A stretch of 64,000 nucleotides of DNA from Rheinheimera texasensis DSM 17496 (GCF_000711985.1 NZ_JONU01000007.1:806001-870000), one strand, 5' to 3'. Shown: positions 43,541-53,250, counted from the stretch's first letter. Numbers and translations are program-made. Notes: generated by a model not told the origin, from the sequence alone.

Positions 43541-45550
43541 TCAGAAACGGAACTGCACAACCAAACGGTTTAAATCCTGCGCCCTTCCCTGCATACCATC
43601 TATTAACTGCAGTGCACTACCAGCCTCCTGGCTGGAATTTGCTGCCAATGATGCAACTTCACGTATTTGTAGCAACATCTGGTTCAAAGTCTGCGCCTGT
43701 TCAGAGGTTGCATTAAACATTCGATTAATTTGCTCTACGACAGATTTGATCTGATCCTGCACCACAGCTAAAGCACTGCCCGACTGCTCACAAGCCTGCA
43801 TGCTCTGATCAGCCAATAAGACAGATTGCTGCATTTGTTGATGGGACAAGCGGGTTTCCTGCTGTATTTCTGCTATCACTGCGGAGATTTCCCGTGATGA
43901 GGATTCTGCCCGCTGCGCCAGATTGCGCACTTCTTCCGCCACCACGGCAAAACCACGCCCCTGCTCACCGGCGCGGGCGGCTTCGATAGCGGCATTTAGC
44001 GCCAACAGATTTGTTTGTTCAGCAATACCACGTATCACACCAACAATCTGGTCAATTTTTTCGGCTTTTGCCGTCAGCTGCTCGAGCGCGCTGGCAGAAC
44101 GATGCACGGTATCGCTCATTTGTTGCATCTGACTGATAGTGCCGTGAATCGCAGCATTCCCTTGCAACACCGCACTGGAGGTTTGTTCTGACTGCTTCAC
44201 CACAATGCCACAACTGTTGGCGATGTCTTGCGCCGAATGGTCAAGTTGCTGCATCGCGCTAGCCAGGCCAGTACTATGCTGCTCAGTATCCTCGGCTTCC
44301 TGCTTCAGATGTTTTGACAGTTGCTGACTCTGCACACTGGCATCGATCAATACCTGCGCACTGTGATGGATGTCCTGCACTATATGCTGAATTTTGCCGG
44401 CAAACAGATTGAAGTTTTCGGCGATCCGCCCCAGTTCGTCGTCGCTTTTGACTTCCAGCCGCCGGGTCAGGTCGCCGTCGCCGCTCGCTACATCGTGCAG
44501 ATTTTTCGCCACCTGATGCAGCTGTGCCAGCATTCCTTTGCGCACATAAGTACCTATCAGCACCAGCAATACTAAAGTGACCCCACCGGTGACGAGCAGA
44601 AGTTTAGCAACGTAACCGGCAGTTGCCGGCCCTTGGGCCACAATGTCGGCGGTGCTGCTATCTAAGGACTGTTGCAGCTGGTTTAGCGCGGTAACAAGTG
44701 TTGTGCTGGCAGCACGGTACTCCGTCTGGCGTTGCTGCATTTGAACCAAAGCATCCAGCGTTGTCTGGATTTGCTGCTTGTGCTGTTCAAACAGTTGCAG
44801 ATAGGTATCGCCTAATGTTGCCGAACCAAAATGGTTAGGTGCAGGAATGGCAAAAAGTCCGGTCGCGACCAGACCATCGACGGCATCTTGTTGAAATGCA
44901 ATGGAGTCATTCAGCTCTTTAACCAATTCTGGTTGAGGGCCTTGCCGTTTAATTTGCTCTAAAAAATACAATTGCCGGAAAAAACCGATATTGGCTTCCA
45001 TACCACCATCAGCGGCGTCCCACTTGCGCTGTAGCCCACCTTCCCAACTAATGGTCTGTCGCGGCGCCTGAATCAGTGTCTCCACCTGACTGTCACCGAC
45101 TTCTTCGACAATTTCGCCAATTTCAACAATTTGGGACACGGTTTTATCAAGACCCGACAATTGCTGCTGATACCGGACAAACTGCTGACGCAGTTGCTGC
45201 TGCGCCAGTACAAACTGCTCCAGCGCAGTATCCAGCTGACGCAACAGGCTGCGATCCGGTAGCGGATTGGTTGCCAAATTTTTGATCGCCGTCGCCAACT
45301 GTTGATCACGCTGTGCCATTGCATTGCTATCAACCTGTAACCCCTGTAATAACTGCTCCATGGAAAAGAGTTGTTCATCCACTAAACTCACAGCGGTTCC
45401 TGAACTTTTCATCGCAGGCCAGGCTTGCTGTATAGTTCGGTCCAATACCTGTTCCTGTTGCTGATTTCCCCACCAGCCAACACCGGCTATAGCCACAAAC
45501 AAGGTAAAAATCAGCCAGAGGCCCCAGTTCGCCTTTTCTCGTAACGTCAT
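43541..45550 (-). CDS. Methyl-accepting chemotaxis protein
   Basis: This 669-residue chemoreceptor has TM1 (about 10-30), a long helical periplasmic sensor (about 35-315), TM2 (about 320-342), a HAMP domain and a cytoplasmic signalling coiled coil. The hairpin tip is intact: [19 protein letters not shown] (about 512-530), followed by the [13 protein letters not shown] region. No CheR-tethering pentapeptide is seen at the C-terminus (VVQFRF). It lies 12 bp after the stop of a barrel protein gene and has a strong GGGAGGA site, so the receptor and barrel are co-expressed and may sense what the barrel admits. Confidence 0.95.
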   Translation of the reverse strand: MTLREKANWGLWLIFTLFVAIAGVGWWGNQQQEQVLDRTIQQAWPAMKSSGTAVSLVDEQLFSMEQLLQGLQVDSNAMAQRDQQLATAIKNLATNPLPDRSLLRQLDTALEQFVLAQQQLRQQFVRYQQQLSGLDKTVSQIVEIGEIVEEVGDSQVETLIQAPRQTISWEGGLQRKWDAADGGMEANIGFFRQLYFLEQIKRQGPQPELVKELNDSIAFQQDAVDGLVATGLFAIPAPNHFGSATLGDTYLQLFEQHKQQIQTTLDALVQMQQRQTEYRAASTTLVTALNQLQQSLDSSTADIVAQGPATAGYVAKLLLVTGGVTLVLLVLIGTYVRKGMLAQLHQVAKNLHDVASGDGDLTRRLEVKSDDELGRIAENFNLFAGKIQHIVQDIHHSAQVLIDASVQSQQLSKHLKQEAEDTEQHSTGLASAMQQLDHSAQDIANSCGIVVKQSEQTSSAVLQGNAAIHGTISQMQQMSDTVHRSASALEQLTAKAEKIDQIVGVIRGIAEQTNLLALNAAIEAARAGEQGRGFAVVAEEVRNLAQRAESSSREISAVIAEIQQETRLSHQQMQQSVLLADQSMQACEQSGSALAVVQDQIKSVVEQINRMFNATSEQAQTLNQMLLQIREVASLAANSSQEAGSALQLIDGMQGRAQDLNRLVVQFRF

Positions 45551-45562
45551 AATGTCCTCCCT

Positions 45563-46561
45563 TCAGAATTGCGCGATCAGACGCAACGTCGTCACCAGAC
45601 TGGCGTCCAACGCCGGATCTGTATGATTTATCCATTGCAGCACAGGCTGCAGCTGCAACTGAGGAGTTACAGACCACTGCCAATATCCTTCAATCATTTG
45701 CTCAGATTGCCGGTTTTGTGCTGTCACAGTGCTGTGCATCAGCCCCAGCTGATGTCCGGCGATCGGAAGCTCCCACACCAACCCGAGCATGCGGTGCTGA
45801 TGTAAAATATCTACATCGTCGTTCAGCCCGGACCAGACAGCAAACAGCACCAGCTGCTCTGAAACTTGCTGCTGATGATTCAGATACCAGCCAGAAATGG
45901 CCCTTAACTGCTGGTCATTTAGAGTTGTCCAGTCGCCATGGTGGTGCCAGTAGCCATACGAAGTACGACCGGTCGCTGAGACATAACGGCCTTCGGCCAC
46001 CATAAATTGGGAAGAGAAATTAGTATGTTCCTGCCCGGCAAATACGCCGGCCATCCATTGAAAACCATGTTCTGGCTCATAAAATACACTGCAGGATGCA
46101 GCCGGGTCGTAGTAAGTCGGTAAAGCTATGGCTGTCGGCGTAATACCTAAAGGCGGCGAGATGAAGCCGCCGGCCACCGGCACAAAGGCAAATTCCAGAT
46201 TTGCATCTACCTGACCACATTTGAGCCGGCTGTTATCGTCAAATTTATATTGCACATAAAGTTCATAGATTTTAGTGAACTGCGCCGCATCGATATTGGA
46301 GATACCCTGGATATTGCCGGTCAGCAATTCGCCATTGCGGCCACGAAAGGCTTTCAGGCTTGAAGCGACCAGCCATTGTGGTCCGGCTTCGAGCTGCAAA
46401 TCCCAGCTAAACAAGGCTCGGGAGGCTTGTGATTGCTGGTCCTCATAGCCTGATAACCAGGAATTATCATTAATCACACTGAACTGCTGACTGAAATCGG
46501 CCGCGACACTAGCAGCGGATAGCCACAGACAGCCCAAAAGCGGAATGATTTTGCGTGCCAA
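45563..46561 (-). CDS. Outer-membrane porin-like protein (OprB-like)
   Basis: This 332-residue protein has a signal peptide (cut after SVA-A, about 21) and an antiparallel beta-barrel with ten or more strands, ending in TTLRLIAQF. Features such as DANLEFAFVPVAGGFISPP and ALPTYYDPAASCSVFYEP resemble carbohydrate-selective porins of the OprB type. I chose TTG 46561 because GGAGGTGAGCAA stands before it and a normal signal peptide follows; the longer frame adds 20 unlikely residues. It is the first gene of an operon with the chemoreceptor. Confidence 0.75.
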   Translation of the reverse strand: MARKIIPLLGCLWLSAASVAADFSQQFSVINDNSWLSGYEDQQSQASRALFSWDLQLEAGPQWLVASSLKAFRGRNGELLTGNIQGISNIDAAQFTKIYELYVQYKFDDNSRLKCGQVDANLEFAFVPVAGGFISPPLGITPTAIALPTYYDPAASCSVFYEPEHGFQWMAGVFAGQEHTNFSSQFMVAEGRYVSATGRTSYGYWHHHGDWTTLNDQQLRAISGWYLNHQQQVSEQLVLFAVWSGLNDDVDILHQHRMLGLVWELPIAGHQLGLMHSTVTAQNRQSEQMIEGYWQWSVTPQLQLQPVLQWINHTDPALDASLVTTLRLIAQF

Positions 46562-46640
46562 TTGCTCACCTCCCTGTTCCTTATCCAGCAAAGGTATAGA
46601 AAGCGGCTCGTCTGATGTCAAAGTACTGATAGAAAAACAA

Positions 46641-46663
46641 AAAGCCGCATAAAGCGGCTTTTG
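46641..46663. terminator. Bidirectional terminator
   Basis: An AAAAGCCGC / GCGGCTTTT stem with loop ATAAA separates the leftward POT-membrane protein operon (ending at 46705) from the promoter region of the porin-chemoreceptor operon. Confidence 0.88.
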
Positions 46664-46704
46664 GGCTGGACGAAACTCAGTTCTGCAACTAGCTGCCGTC
46701 TTTT

Positions 46705-47694
46705 TCAGCCGCCTGACGATGCAGCAGGCGCCACCGACTTTCGGCTCAGATCCGGCAAATAAGGTGAACCGCAGGCTCTGACCTGATACCGGTAGCCATA
46801 CGGTTGCTGTGCATCCGGCGTGATCACTAACACTTCGTAATCATTCAGATGCACCAGATGTTCAGCACCTTGCATCACGCATTGTGATTTACTCAGGCTT
46901 TCAATCTGATATAAAAACCAGGCCACAGTGCGGTTGATCCAGCGCACTTCCGGATTAATGCCGGACAGGCCGGATATCTCGCCGCCAAACATTTTGACCT
47001 GAGGCTCTGCTTGCTCTGAAGCAACCGCAGTTTCGTTTGCCTGAGCTGCAGCGATCTCTGCAGGCTGAATCTGCACTGCTACCGGCTCACGGAACAAATC
47101 AATAGCCGCAGTATCGCCGGTGACATAACCGGTCATCGCCGCGCCCATGTAAGTGAACACCACCGGCAAAAAACATAAGCGCGCGGCCAGTGTCAGTTTC
47201 GGATAACTGCCATCCTGCAGATGATGGCTGCGCACACCGAGCGGGCGCAGCATAACCAGCAACATCAGTTTGATGCTATGCAGGATGAGATAAGCCGACA
47301 ACAACACAAAGGCCAGCAGGAAACTCCAGAATGGCGCCAGGAGCATCAGCGTCAGGTTCACGCTAAAAGGCACCACTTCAGGCCGCACACCAATCAGGTT
47401 ATTGACCGAACTGTCCGCCAGCGCAAAGCAGAAATTCGCCAGCACGGCATAACAAACCAAAATAAAGGCCTTGCCCGGTAAACTGTGCCAGATGCGTAAA
47501 AAGCCCTGCCAGATATCATTAACCGCAGCGATAAACAGACTGACACCCAGCAAGCCGAGCAGCCAGTATTGGCTATTAAAGCTCAGCAGCCAGGCCAATA
47601 CCAATAACGCCGAGATCAGATAACAGCGCTGCGATAAGTCCAGTTGTTGCCATATCTGACCACAACGCTGACGCCAGTCACTCAGCCATTGCAT
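46705..47694 (-). CDS. Multi-pass inner-membrane protein of unknown function
   Basis: This 329-residue protein is not recognised. It has about five hydrophobic helices in the first 200 residues (near 25-60, 75-95, 110-150 and 170-190) and then a soluble, probably periplasmic C-terminal part (about 200-329) with two Cys (SQCVMQGAEH and VRACGSPY) that could form a disulfide. The gene starts 4 bp after the stop of the POT transporter gene, so they are in one operon and the protein may assist peptide transport or sense its state. It ends before the terminator at 46641. Confidence 0.7.
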   Translation of the reverse strand: MQWLSDWRQRCGQIWQQLDLSQRCYLISALLVLAWLLSFNSQYWLLGLLGVSLFIAAVNDIWQGFLRIWHSLPGKAFILVCYAVLANFCFALADSSVNNLIGVRPEVVPFSVNLTLMLLAPFWSFLLAFVLLSAYLILHSIKLMLLVMLRPLGVRSHHLQDGSYPKLTLAARLCFLPVVFTYMGAAMTGYVTGDTAAIDLFREPVAVQIQPAEIAAAQANETAVASEQAEPQVKMFGGEISGLSGINPEVRWINRTVAWFLYQIESLSKSQCVMQGAEHLVHLNDYEVLVITPDAQQPYGYRYQVRACGSPYLPDLSRKSVAPAASSGG

Positions 47695-47698
47695 CTGT

Positions 47699-49312
47699 CT
47701 AGCCCTGTTGCGGATGTTGTTGCTGCGCGCGGCGGATCAAACCAGTCAGCACTGGAGACAACACAAACATCAGTACCGCGGAGCCGAGGCCAACCCAACC
47801 CAGGATGGCGAACACTTCGGCATAGATATTCAGTGCATCCGGTACCGCAGTGCCGGCGGGCATTGAAGCTAAAGCGCCAAAGCGGCCGGCAATCATTTCA
47901 CCAAAAGCAGAAGCGAGGAACCAGACGCCCATCATCAGGCTGACCACACGCGCCACGGACAAGGCTGTAACGGCAGATAAACCAATCGGCGATAATGCCA
48001 TCTCACCTATCACCAACACGAAATACGCCAGAATAAACCACCAGAAACCAGCGAGGCCGCTCTCCAGTGGGTTCAGCGCCGCATATTGCAGGATAAAATG
48101 GGCAAGGCCGGCGCAGAGTAGCGCAATGCCAAATTTATTCGGAGCCGAAGGATTCCAGCCTTTACGGTCCAGCCAGGGCCATAACCAGGCAAATGGAAAT
48201 GCCAGCAGCACGATAAAAAACGACGCGACAAAAGTCAGCTGTGAAGAGTTAAACGCAAAGCTGAAGAACCCTAAATCAAAAGTCGGGCTCTGCATGACCC
48301 GGTCCGAATAGGCCAGCCAGCTGCCGTAGGTTTGTTCGTACAACCCCCAGAACACCGCTGAAATGGCGGTCAGCACCATCAGCATAATCATGTTGGCGCG
48401 TTCCAAAGCGTTACACTGAATGAAAATGAATTTAAACCACCAGACCATCAGCACCAGCGTCAAAGCCACAGCGACAACCTCAGTGGCGGTAATTTCCGCG
48501 CCTGGCGCCATACCAAGCAATGCGCCTAAAGCACCAAAATCGATACTGGTTTGCAGAATTTGCTGCACCACAGCAACACCAACCAGCGCCAGCAGATAAA
48601 TCAGCGTTTCACGGCGCAGCCCTGCGACTTTTTCATCGAGTAACGTCGGGTTGGCCGGTTCAGCCTGACCGTGGAAGTGTTTAGAGCCTTTTAAGAACAC
48701 CACTAAACCAAGCAATAAACCGATACCGGCCGATCCAAAGCCATATTCCCAGCCGTAGGCAATGCCAATCCAGCCGACAAACAAACTGGAGAAGATCGCG
48801 CCTAAATTGATGCCCATATAAAACAGCGTAAACGCTGAATCGCGGCGCGGATCATTGTCGGTATAAAGCCGGCCAACAATGGTGGAGATATTGGGTTTGA
48901 GGAAACCAACACCCACCGCCACCAGGGCTAACGAGGCGTACATCACCTGCAGCGCCAGTAAATCGGCACCGCCTTCGGCACTGGCCTGCGTGCCTTTGTA
49001 AGCCATGCCTAACATACCAACGGCCATCAGCGCACCGCCAAAAGTCACGGCTTTACGCATACCAAGATATTTATCGGCGAGTAGTCCGCCCACCACCGGC
49101 AGTGCATAAGCCAGACCTGCATAGGTGCCGAGCAGCAAATAGCCGTTTTTGTCGTTAAATAAATGATGTTGGGTCAGATAAAGAAACAGCAGCGCTTTTA
49201 GGCCGTAAAAGGCAAAACGCTCCCACATTTCGGTAAAAAAACAGACAAAAAGTCCGACCGGATGGCCCAGCCATTGTTTCTGGCCAGCCAGCACGTCATG
49301 TGTTGAGGTCAT
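47699..49312 (-). CDS. Proton-coupled oligopeptide transporter (POT/PTR family)
   Basis: This 537-residue inner-membrane MFS transporter takes up di- and tripeptides with protons. It has 14 predicted helices, as bacterial POTs do, and the family motif ExxER in TEMWERFAFYG (about 28-38). The PTR signature VGVGFLKPNISTIVGRLY (about 137-154) and FTLFYMGINLGA (about 162) are also clear. It is close to the Dtp group. It heads an operon with the membrane protein at 46705-47694. Together with the S46 peptidase upstream it fits a peptide-scavenging lifestyle. Confidence 0.95.
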   Translation of the reverse strand: MTSTHDVLAGQKQWLGHPVGLFVCFFTEMWERFAFYGLKALLFLYLTQHHLFNDKNGYLLLGTYAGLAYALPVVGGLLADKYLGMRKAVTFGGALMAVGMLGMAYKGTQASAEGGADLLALQVMYASLALVAVGVGFLKPNISTIVGRLYTDNDPRRDSAFTLFYMGINLGAIFSSLFVGWIGIAYGWEYGFGSAGIGLLLGLVVFLKGSKHFHGQAEPANPTLLDEKVAGLRRETLIYLLALVGVAVVQQILQTSIDFGALGALLGMAPGAEITATEVVAVALTLVLMVWWFKFIFIQCNALERANMIMLMVLTAISAVFWGLYEQTYGSWLAYSDRVMQSPTFDLGFFSFAFNSSQLTFVASFFIVLLAFPFAWLWPWLDRKGWNPSAPNKFGIALLCAGLAHFILQYAALNPLESGLAGFWWFILAYFVLVIGEMALSPIGLSAVTALSVARVVSLMMGVWFLASAFGEMIAGRFGALASMPAGTAVPDALNIYAEVFAILGWVGLGSAVLMFVLSPVLTGLIRRAQQQHPQQG

Positions 49313-49389
49313 AGGGATCCCGGAATTGATTGTTATCGTTATATAGCGCCAAGGAGGGCTTGGGCCGTACTATACCATGCCGGATTGAT

Positions 49390-50577
49390 TTAGGAAGCGG
49401 TGGCCGGACTGTCCAGTACAACGTTATCACGGCCATTGGCTTTGGCCTGATACAAAGCTAAATCTGCACGGTGCACGCAATGATCAATATCTTGCCCGGC
49501 GTGTAATGCCGCTACGCCATAGCTGGCGCGCACTATCAGTTCCTCTGACTCATACTGCAGCGGCGACTGGCGTAATCTGGCCTGAAACTGCTGCAATAAC
49601 GGTAAAGTCTGCGCAGGCGTATATCCGGGCAATACCAATAAAAACTCTTCACCACCGTAACGGACAATCAGATCTTTGCTTTGCAGATGCTGGCGTAGCA
49701 ATGTCGCAAAATGGCGTAACACCGCATCACCAGCCTGATGGCCGTAGCGGTCATTTAATTGCTTAAAATGGTCGATATCCAGCAAAACCAGACTGATCTG
49801 TTCCCCCGCGGCGACCCGTTGCTGAAATTGCGGTGCCACTTTAAAAAAGTAGCGGCGATTACTGCTTTGGGTCAGTTTGTCTGTATTGGCATCACTGCGA
49901 AGTTTATCAATCAAATCATAGATATATGAAATAGCCAACCCACCGATACACAAGGTCTCCAGAGTCAGAGTGACGAGCGTCATCACCATCAGTTGGCCTT
50001 GCTGGTCTGGCTGCAGTAAATAACCAAAAATCGGGTACAACAGTGGTAACAGCAACAATGTGACTATGGTGCACAGCAGTAACACCCGGTCGCCGAGATT
50101 GCCCGGTCTTTGCTGCTGTCGGATCAGGGAAAAGGTAATCAACACAGGCACGCAAAATGATCCCAGCGCCAGCGGCAGACGGATAAAAATCTCATTATGA
50201 ATCGCAGTAAACCAATACAGCAAAACCCCTAAAGCCAGAAGGTGGATGCAGATGAAGCCGAGTATTTTCCGGCTGATGTCCAGTTGATAGCGCGACCTGA
50301 CGCCACAATAAAACAAGTACACGCCACACAGATACAGCAGATTATTCAAGACGACAGACACCAGGTACATATCGATAAAACGCAGGCAATACACCAGATA
50401 GGCCAGGAACTCAGTCAGGAAAAACCAGCTAAACAGCTGTAAGGCACGGCGTTGATGTGACTGAGGCTGTCCCGGCAAAGAGCGGATAAATAGCAAATAA
50501 GCGGTGGTGGCGATGAATAACACCAGAATGCTGAATAAAATGCTACTTTGCAGCGATCCACCCTCAGGCACAGCCAT
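49390..50577 (-). CDS. Diguanylate cyclase with multi-pass membrane sensor
   Basis: This 395-residue protein has a membrane part with about seven helices (10-225) and a C-terminal GGDEF domain (about 235-390). The active site reads RYGGEEFLL (about 320) and the domain opens with SSNRRYFFKV. The position of the I-site RxxD reads QSKD, so product inhibition by c-di-GMP is probably lost. The helical sensor resembles 7TM-type DGCs of unknown ligand. The ATG at 50577 has AAGGA upstream. It is monocistronic. Confidence 0.92.
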   Translation of the reverse strand: MAVPEGGSLQSSILFSILVLFIATTAYLLFIRSLPGQPQSHQRRALQLFSWFFLTEFLAYLVYCLRFIDMYLVSVVLNNLLYLCGVYLFYCGVRSRYQLDISRKILGFICIHLLALGVLLYWFTAIHNEIFIRLPLALGSFCVPVLITFSLIRQQQRPGNLGDRVLLLCTIVTLLLLPLLYPIFGYLLQPDQQGQLMVMTLVTLTLETLCIGGLAISYIYDLIDKLRSDANTDKLTQSSNRRYFFKVAPQFQQRVAAGEQISLVLLDIDHFKQLNDRYGHQAGDAVLRHFATLLRQHLQSKDLIVRYGGEEFLLVLPGYTPAQTLPLLQQFQARLRQSPLQYESEELIVRASYGVAALHAGQDIDHCVHRADLALYQAKANGRDNVVLDSPATAS

Positions 50578-50660
50578 TCGACAACATCCTTAAGGCCGGC
50601 AAACAACCGGCACTGCTTGAACACTAATCAGCAATCTACGTTTGAGCAAGGCCCGGACAG

Positions 50661-50837
50661 TTATTCTGTTGCTGTTTTTGTACCAGACTGCTGTTTTTGC
50701 TGTTGTTGCCACAACGCCAGTTGTTCGCGGTAATAATCCCAGACGCATGGACAGCAACTGCCACTGCCACAGCACTCGTTACTACCGGGTGGTTCCGGTT
50801 TTTCCAGCAATTTGACAGGAATGGGCGCTGCAGGCAT
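50661..50837 (-). CDS. Small oxidoreductase-like domain protein (Cys-rich)
   Basis: This 58-residue protein carries the short Oxidoreductase-like motif: ECCGSGSCCPCVWDYYREQL at about residues 21-40, with five Cys, and a Gln-rich tail. The domain family is found as a small stand-alone bacterial protein and in some eukaryotic oxidoreductases; its function is unknown, with metal or Fe-S binding suspected. The ATG at 50837 has GGAG seven bases upstream. It is divergent from the alkyltransferase-like gene with only 34 bp between. The Cys pattern makes it credible in spite of its size. Confidence 0.85.
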   Translation of the reverse strand: MPAAPIPVKLLEKPEPPGSNECCGSGSCCPCVWDYYREQLALWQQQQKQQSGTKTATE

Positions 50838-50871
50838 AAAGACTCCAAAACTTTATTGATATCAGGTGCAG

Positions 50872-51201
50872 ATGAACCCTCATTACAGCCGGATCTGGCA
50901 AACAGTGCAACAAATCCCGGCCGGGAAAGTGGCGAGTTATGGCCAAATCGCTGATTTAGCGGGGTTGCCCGGACGTGCCCGGCTGGTCGGAAAAGCGCTG
51001 GGTTACAGCCCGACGCCATTGCCCTGGTATCGGGTGGTACGCAGCAACCTGAGCCTGGCTTTTGCACCCGGCAGTGCAGAGGCTGCCGAGCAAAGTGCCC
51101 TGTTACGGACTGAAGGGGTGATAGTGTGTGGTATCAAAGTACCAGCGCAATATCACTGGCAACCGGATCTGGCTGAGTTGTTATTTAAGCTGCAGTTCTG
51201 A
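50872..51201 (+). CDS. Alkyltransferase-like protein (ATL, catalytically inactive MGMT family)
   Basis: This 109-residue protein binds O6-alkylguanine in DNA and helps hand it to nucleotide excision repair in known ATLs. It has the MGMT DNA-binding domain: VQQIPAGKVASYGQIADLAG (about 12-31), the arginine-finger region ARLVGKALGYSP, and the active-site region reading PLPWYRVVRS, where methyltransferases have PCHRV. The acceptor Cys is thus replaced by Trp, as in Atl1/YbaZ-type proteins, and the His by Tyr. The ATG at 50872 has AGG upstream; a GTG two codons earlier is possible. Confidence 0.9.
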   Translation: MNPHYSRIWQTVQQIPAGKVASYGQIADLAGLPGRARLVGKALGYSPTPLPWYRVVRSNLSLAFAPGSAEAAEQSALLRTEGVIVCGIKVPAQYHWQPDLAELLFKLQF

Positions 51202-51211
51202 GCGCTTGCTC

Positions 51212-52465
51212 TCATTTACGCTCGTTCCCCTGAATAAAATAACTGACCTGCGCCCGCGGATTCAAATATTCATACACCGCCTGCGGCAGTGCAGAAGGCT
51301 TCAGCACTTTGGCGATACTGAGTTTGCCTTCCTGCAAGGAAATCACCGGCGCTTCCAGCCGCGGAATTTGTGAGTCGTAAACCAGTACATTCGGGTACAA
51401 CAGTTGATCGCTGTTGACTGACATCACCAACCCGACCCGATCGTCGCTGAGCTGCACTATAGTGCCGGGCGGGTACACGCCCATCATTTTAATCAGCTGA
51501 CCCATTTCATTCGCACCGAGTTTGCCTTTCATCGATTTAAACAAAAATGACATGGCATGATGCGGTGAGCGGGCTTTACTGACATCCACCGGATGGCACA
51601 GATTATCAAACTCATTGACCACGGCCACCACTTTGGCCATGGCGTCAATCTCGGCATCTTTGATACCCAGCGGATAACCACTGCCATCTAAATATTCGTG
51701 ATGTTGTTCCACGACCGGCCAGGCCGCTTTGGGGAAAGACTCTGTGAGTTTCAGCAGTTCAATACCATAGCGGGTATGCATTTTCAGTAAGTTGGCTTCT
51801 GGCGCGGTTAAAGGCTCGGTTTTACGCAGGATCTGAGTAGGAATTTTGAGCTTGCCAATGTCATGGAACAGAGCGCCAAGTCCGGTCAATTTGACTTGCT
51901 CTGCTGTCATACCGAGATTTTTTGCCAGCATCATCGACAATACAGACACGTTCAACACATGAAAGTAAATACTCTCCTGCTCTTTGCTGGCTTGCGAAAT
52001 CAGATGCAACACTAATGAATCTGCATTGATGATCGTATCTGCAATCTGATGCACCAGTTCCGTTGCTTCGTCAACAGCTTGCAATGGCCGGCTGCCAATT
52101 TTCGACATCACATTGCGCACCTGCACCATCGACTGCTCAAAAGCTTTTTCGGTGCGTTGCAGCTGACGACGCTGCTCTTTAGCCTGCTCAATCCGTTCGT
52201 TTTTTTCCCGCTCCAGCTTATAGCGTAACTCGCTGGCATGCTGAGCCAGTTCCTCAGCCGGGGCTGCCTCATCGGATACAGCTACGCTGCTTTTATCCGG
52301 AAAAAAATAAACGAATTCCAAATCCAGCGTTTGGATAATGGCAATTTGTTCATGATTTTCGACTTTGAATTTATTGGTCAGAAACGGGTGTTTCATCCAG
52401 TTCACGGGTAACTGAATGAAATAACCAATCTTGACCTGAGACGGACTTATTTTTGCAACTGACAC
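51212..52465 (-). CDS. HD-GYP domain c-di-GMP phosphodiesterase
   Basis: This 417-residue cytoplasmic protein has an N-terminal DUF3391-like region (about 1-70), a coiled coil (about 75-120) and an HD-GYP domain (about 140-330). Motifs are GLGALFHDIGKLKIP, RYGIELL and EQHHEYLDGSGYPLGI, so the HD and GYP parts are intact and c-di-GMP hydrolysis is expected. A C-terminal beta part (VQLSDDRVGLVMSVNSDQLL) follows. The start is GTG 52465 with AGGTG upstream. It is convergent with the ATL gene, only 10 bp apart. It balances the diguanylate cyclases of the window. Confidence 0.93.
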   Translation of the reverse strand: MSVAKISPSQVKIGYFIQLPVNWMKHPFLTNKFKVENHEQIAIIQTLDLEFVYFFPDKSSVAVSDEAAPAEELAQHASELRYKLEREKNERIEQAKEQRRQLQRTEKAFEQSMVQVRNVMSKIGSRPLQAVDEATELVHQIADTIINADSLVLHLISQASKEQESIYFHVLNVSVLSMMLAKNLGMTAEQVKLTGLGALFHDIGKLKIPTQILRKTEPLTAPEANLLKMHTRYGIELLKLTESFPKAAWPVVEQHHEYLDGSGYPLGIKDAEIDAMAKVVAVVNEFDNLCHPVDVSKARSPHHAMSFLFKSMKGKLGANEMGQLIKMMGVYPPGTIVQLSDDRVGLVMSVNSDQLLYPNVLVYDSQIPRLEAPVISLQEGKLSIAKVLKPSALPQAVYEYLNPRAQVSYFIQGNERK

Positions 52466-52512
52466 GCCACACCTTTGATTCGGCTATAGATTTAACCTAG
52501 CCGGATAATTCT

Positions 52513-52548
52513 GACTGCTGGAACTGAAGACTGAAACTCTCAGCAGTC
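52513..52548. other. Inverted repeat upstream of the HD-GYP gene
   Basis: Arms GACTGCTG (52513-52520) and CAGCAGTC (52541-52548) with a 20-nt spacer lie in the 179 bp between the HD-GYP and HAD genes. It could be an operator or leader hairpin for HD-GYP, or a weak terminator for the HAD gene. Confidence 0.3.
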
Positions 52549-52644
52549 TAGCAACCTATGCTGTAAATGTCTTTGATCTGGCTGATGTTCTGCGTTTTTT
52601 ACCCGGGAAGAAGCCGGACATGTAATGAAAATGCAAACCTTTGC

Positions 52645-53250
52645 CTAACCAGATGTAAGCGGTGCCATTCGATAACAGAGACTGAGGTCAGCAAAGTGTG
52701 CCAGCACAAAATCGGCCTGTGTGCGGTAATGGCCATTCTGGGCATTGAGGTACAAACAGCCCGGCATACCGGCGGCCCGCGCTGTCGCCAGGTCAAAATG
52801 AAAATCACCGATAAAGATTAACTCAGCAGGTGGCAACTGCCATGCGCTGGCTATCTGCAGTAAACCAGCCGGATCTGGCTTGGCGGGCGCATCTTCCCGC
52901 GTCAGCACGATATCGACAGCAATCCCAAGGCGCTCAAGGCAATGCCAGGTGGCACTGCGCATATTGCGCGTCAGAATTGCGGTCGGGATTTGCTGTTGTT
53001 GCAGCAAAGCCAGCAAGTCGGCTGCGCCCGGCATCCACTGTGCCGCTGCCGCGCCTTCCAGTTCAAACTGTTCGATGATACCAAGCGCACGCTGATACTC
53101 GTGTGGGTCTTTGACCGTCGCCAGATGTTCCAGGATTGGCGTGCCGGCCGGCCAGCCAAGCCGCTGGCATAACAAACCAAAATCCAGCCGGGAATCCACC
53201 AGCGTGCCGTCTAAATCAAAAATTACACCGCGATGTTCACCTAATTGCAT
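52645..53250 (-). CDS. HAD-superfamily hydrolase (phosphoglycolate-phosphatase-like)
   Basis: This 201-residue HAD-IA hydrolase removes phosphate from a small metabolite. Motif I is VIFDLDGTLVDS (about 9-20), motif II is AILTRNM (Thr, about 94), motif III Lys is in DAPAKPDPAG (about 125), and motif IV is FIGDFHFDLATARAAG (about 148). The helical cap is of the small C1 type. The substrate is unknown. The gene is 27 bp downstream of the LysR gene and likely co-transcribed with it. Confidence 0.88.
   Translation of the reverse strand: MQLGEHRGVIFDLDGTLVDSRLDFGLLCQRLGWPAGTPILEHLATVKDPHEYQRALGIIEQFELEGAAAAQWMPGAADLLALLQQQQIPTAILTRNMRSATWHCLERLGIAVDIVLTREDAPAKPDPAGLLQIASAWQLPPAELIFIGDFHFDLATARAAGMPGCLYLNAQNGHYRTQADFVLAHFADLSLCYRMAPLTSG

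Noticed and set aside
50866-51201. Active O6-methylguanine-DNA methyltransferase
   Set aside because: The acceptor Cys is replaced by Trp (PWYRV), so it is called alkyltransferase-like.
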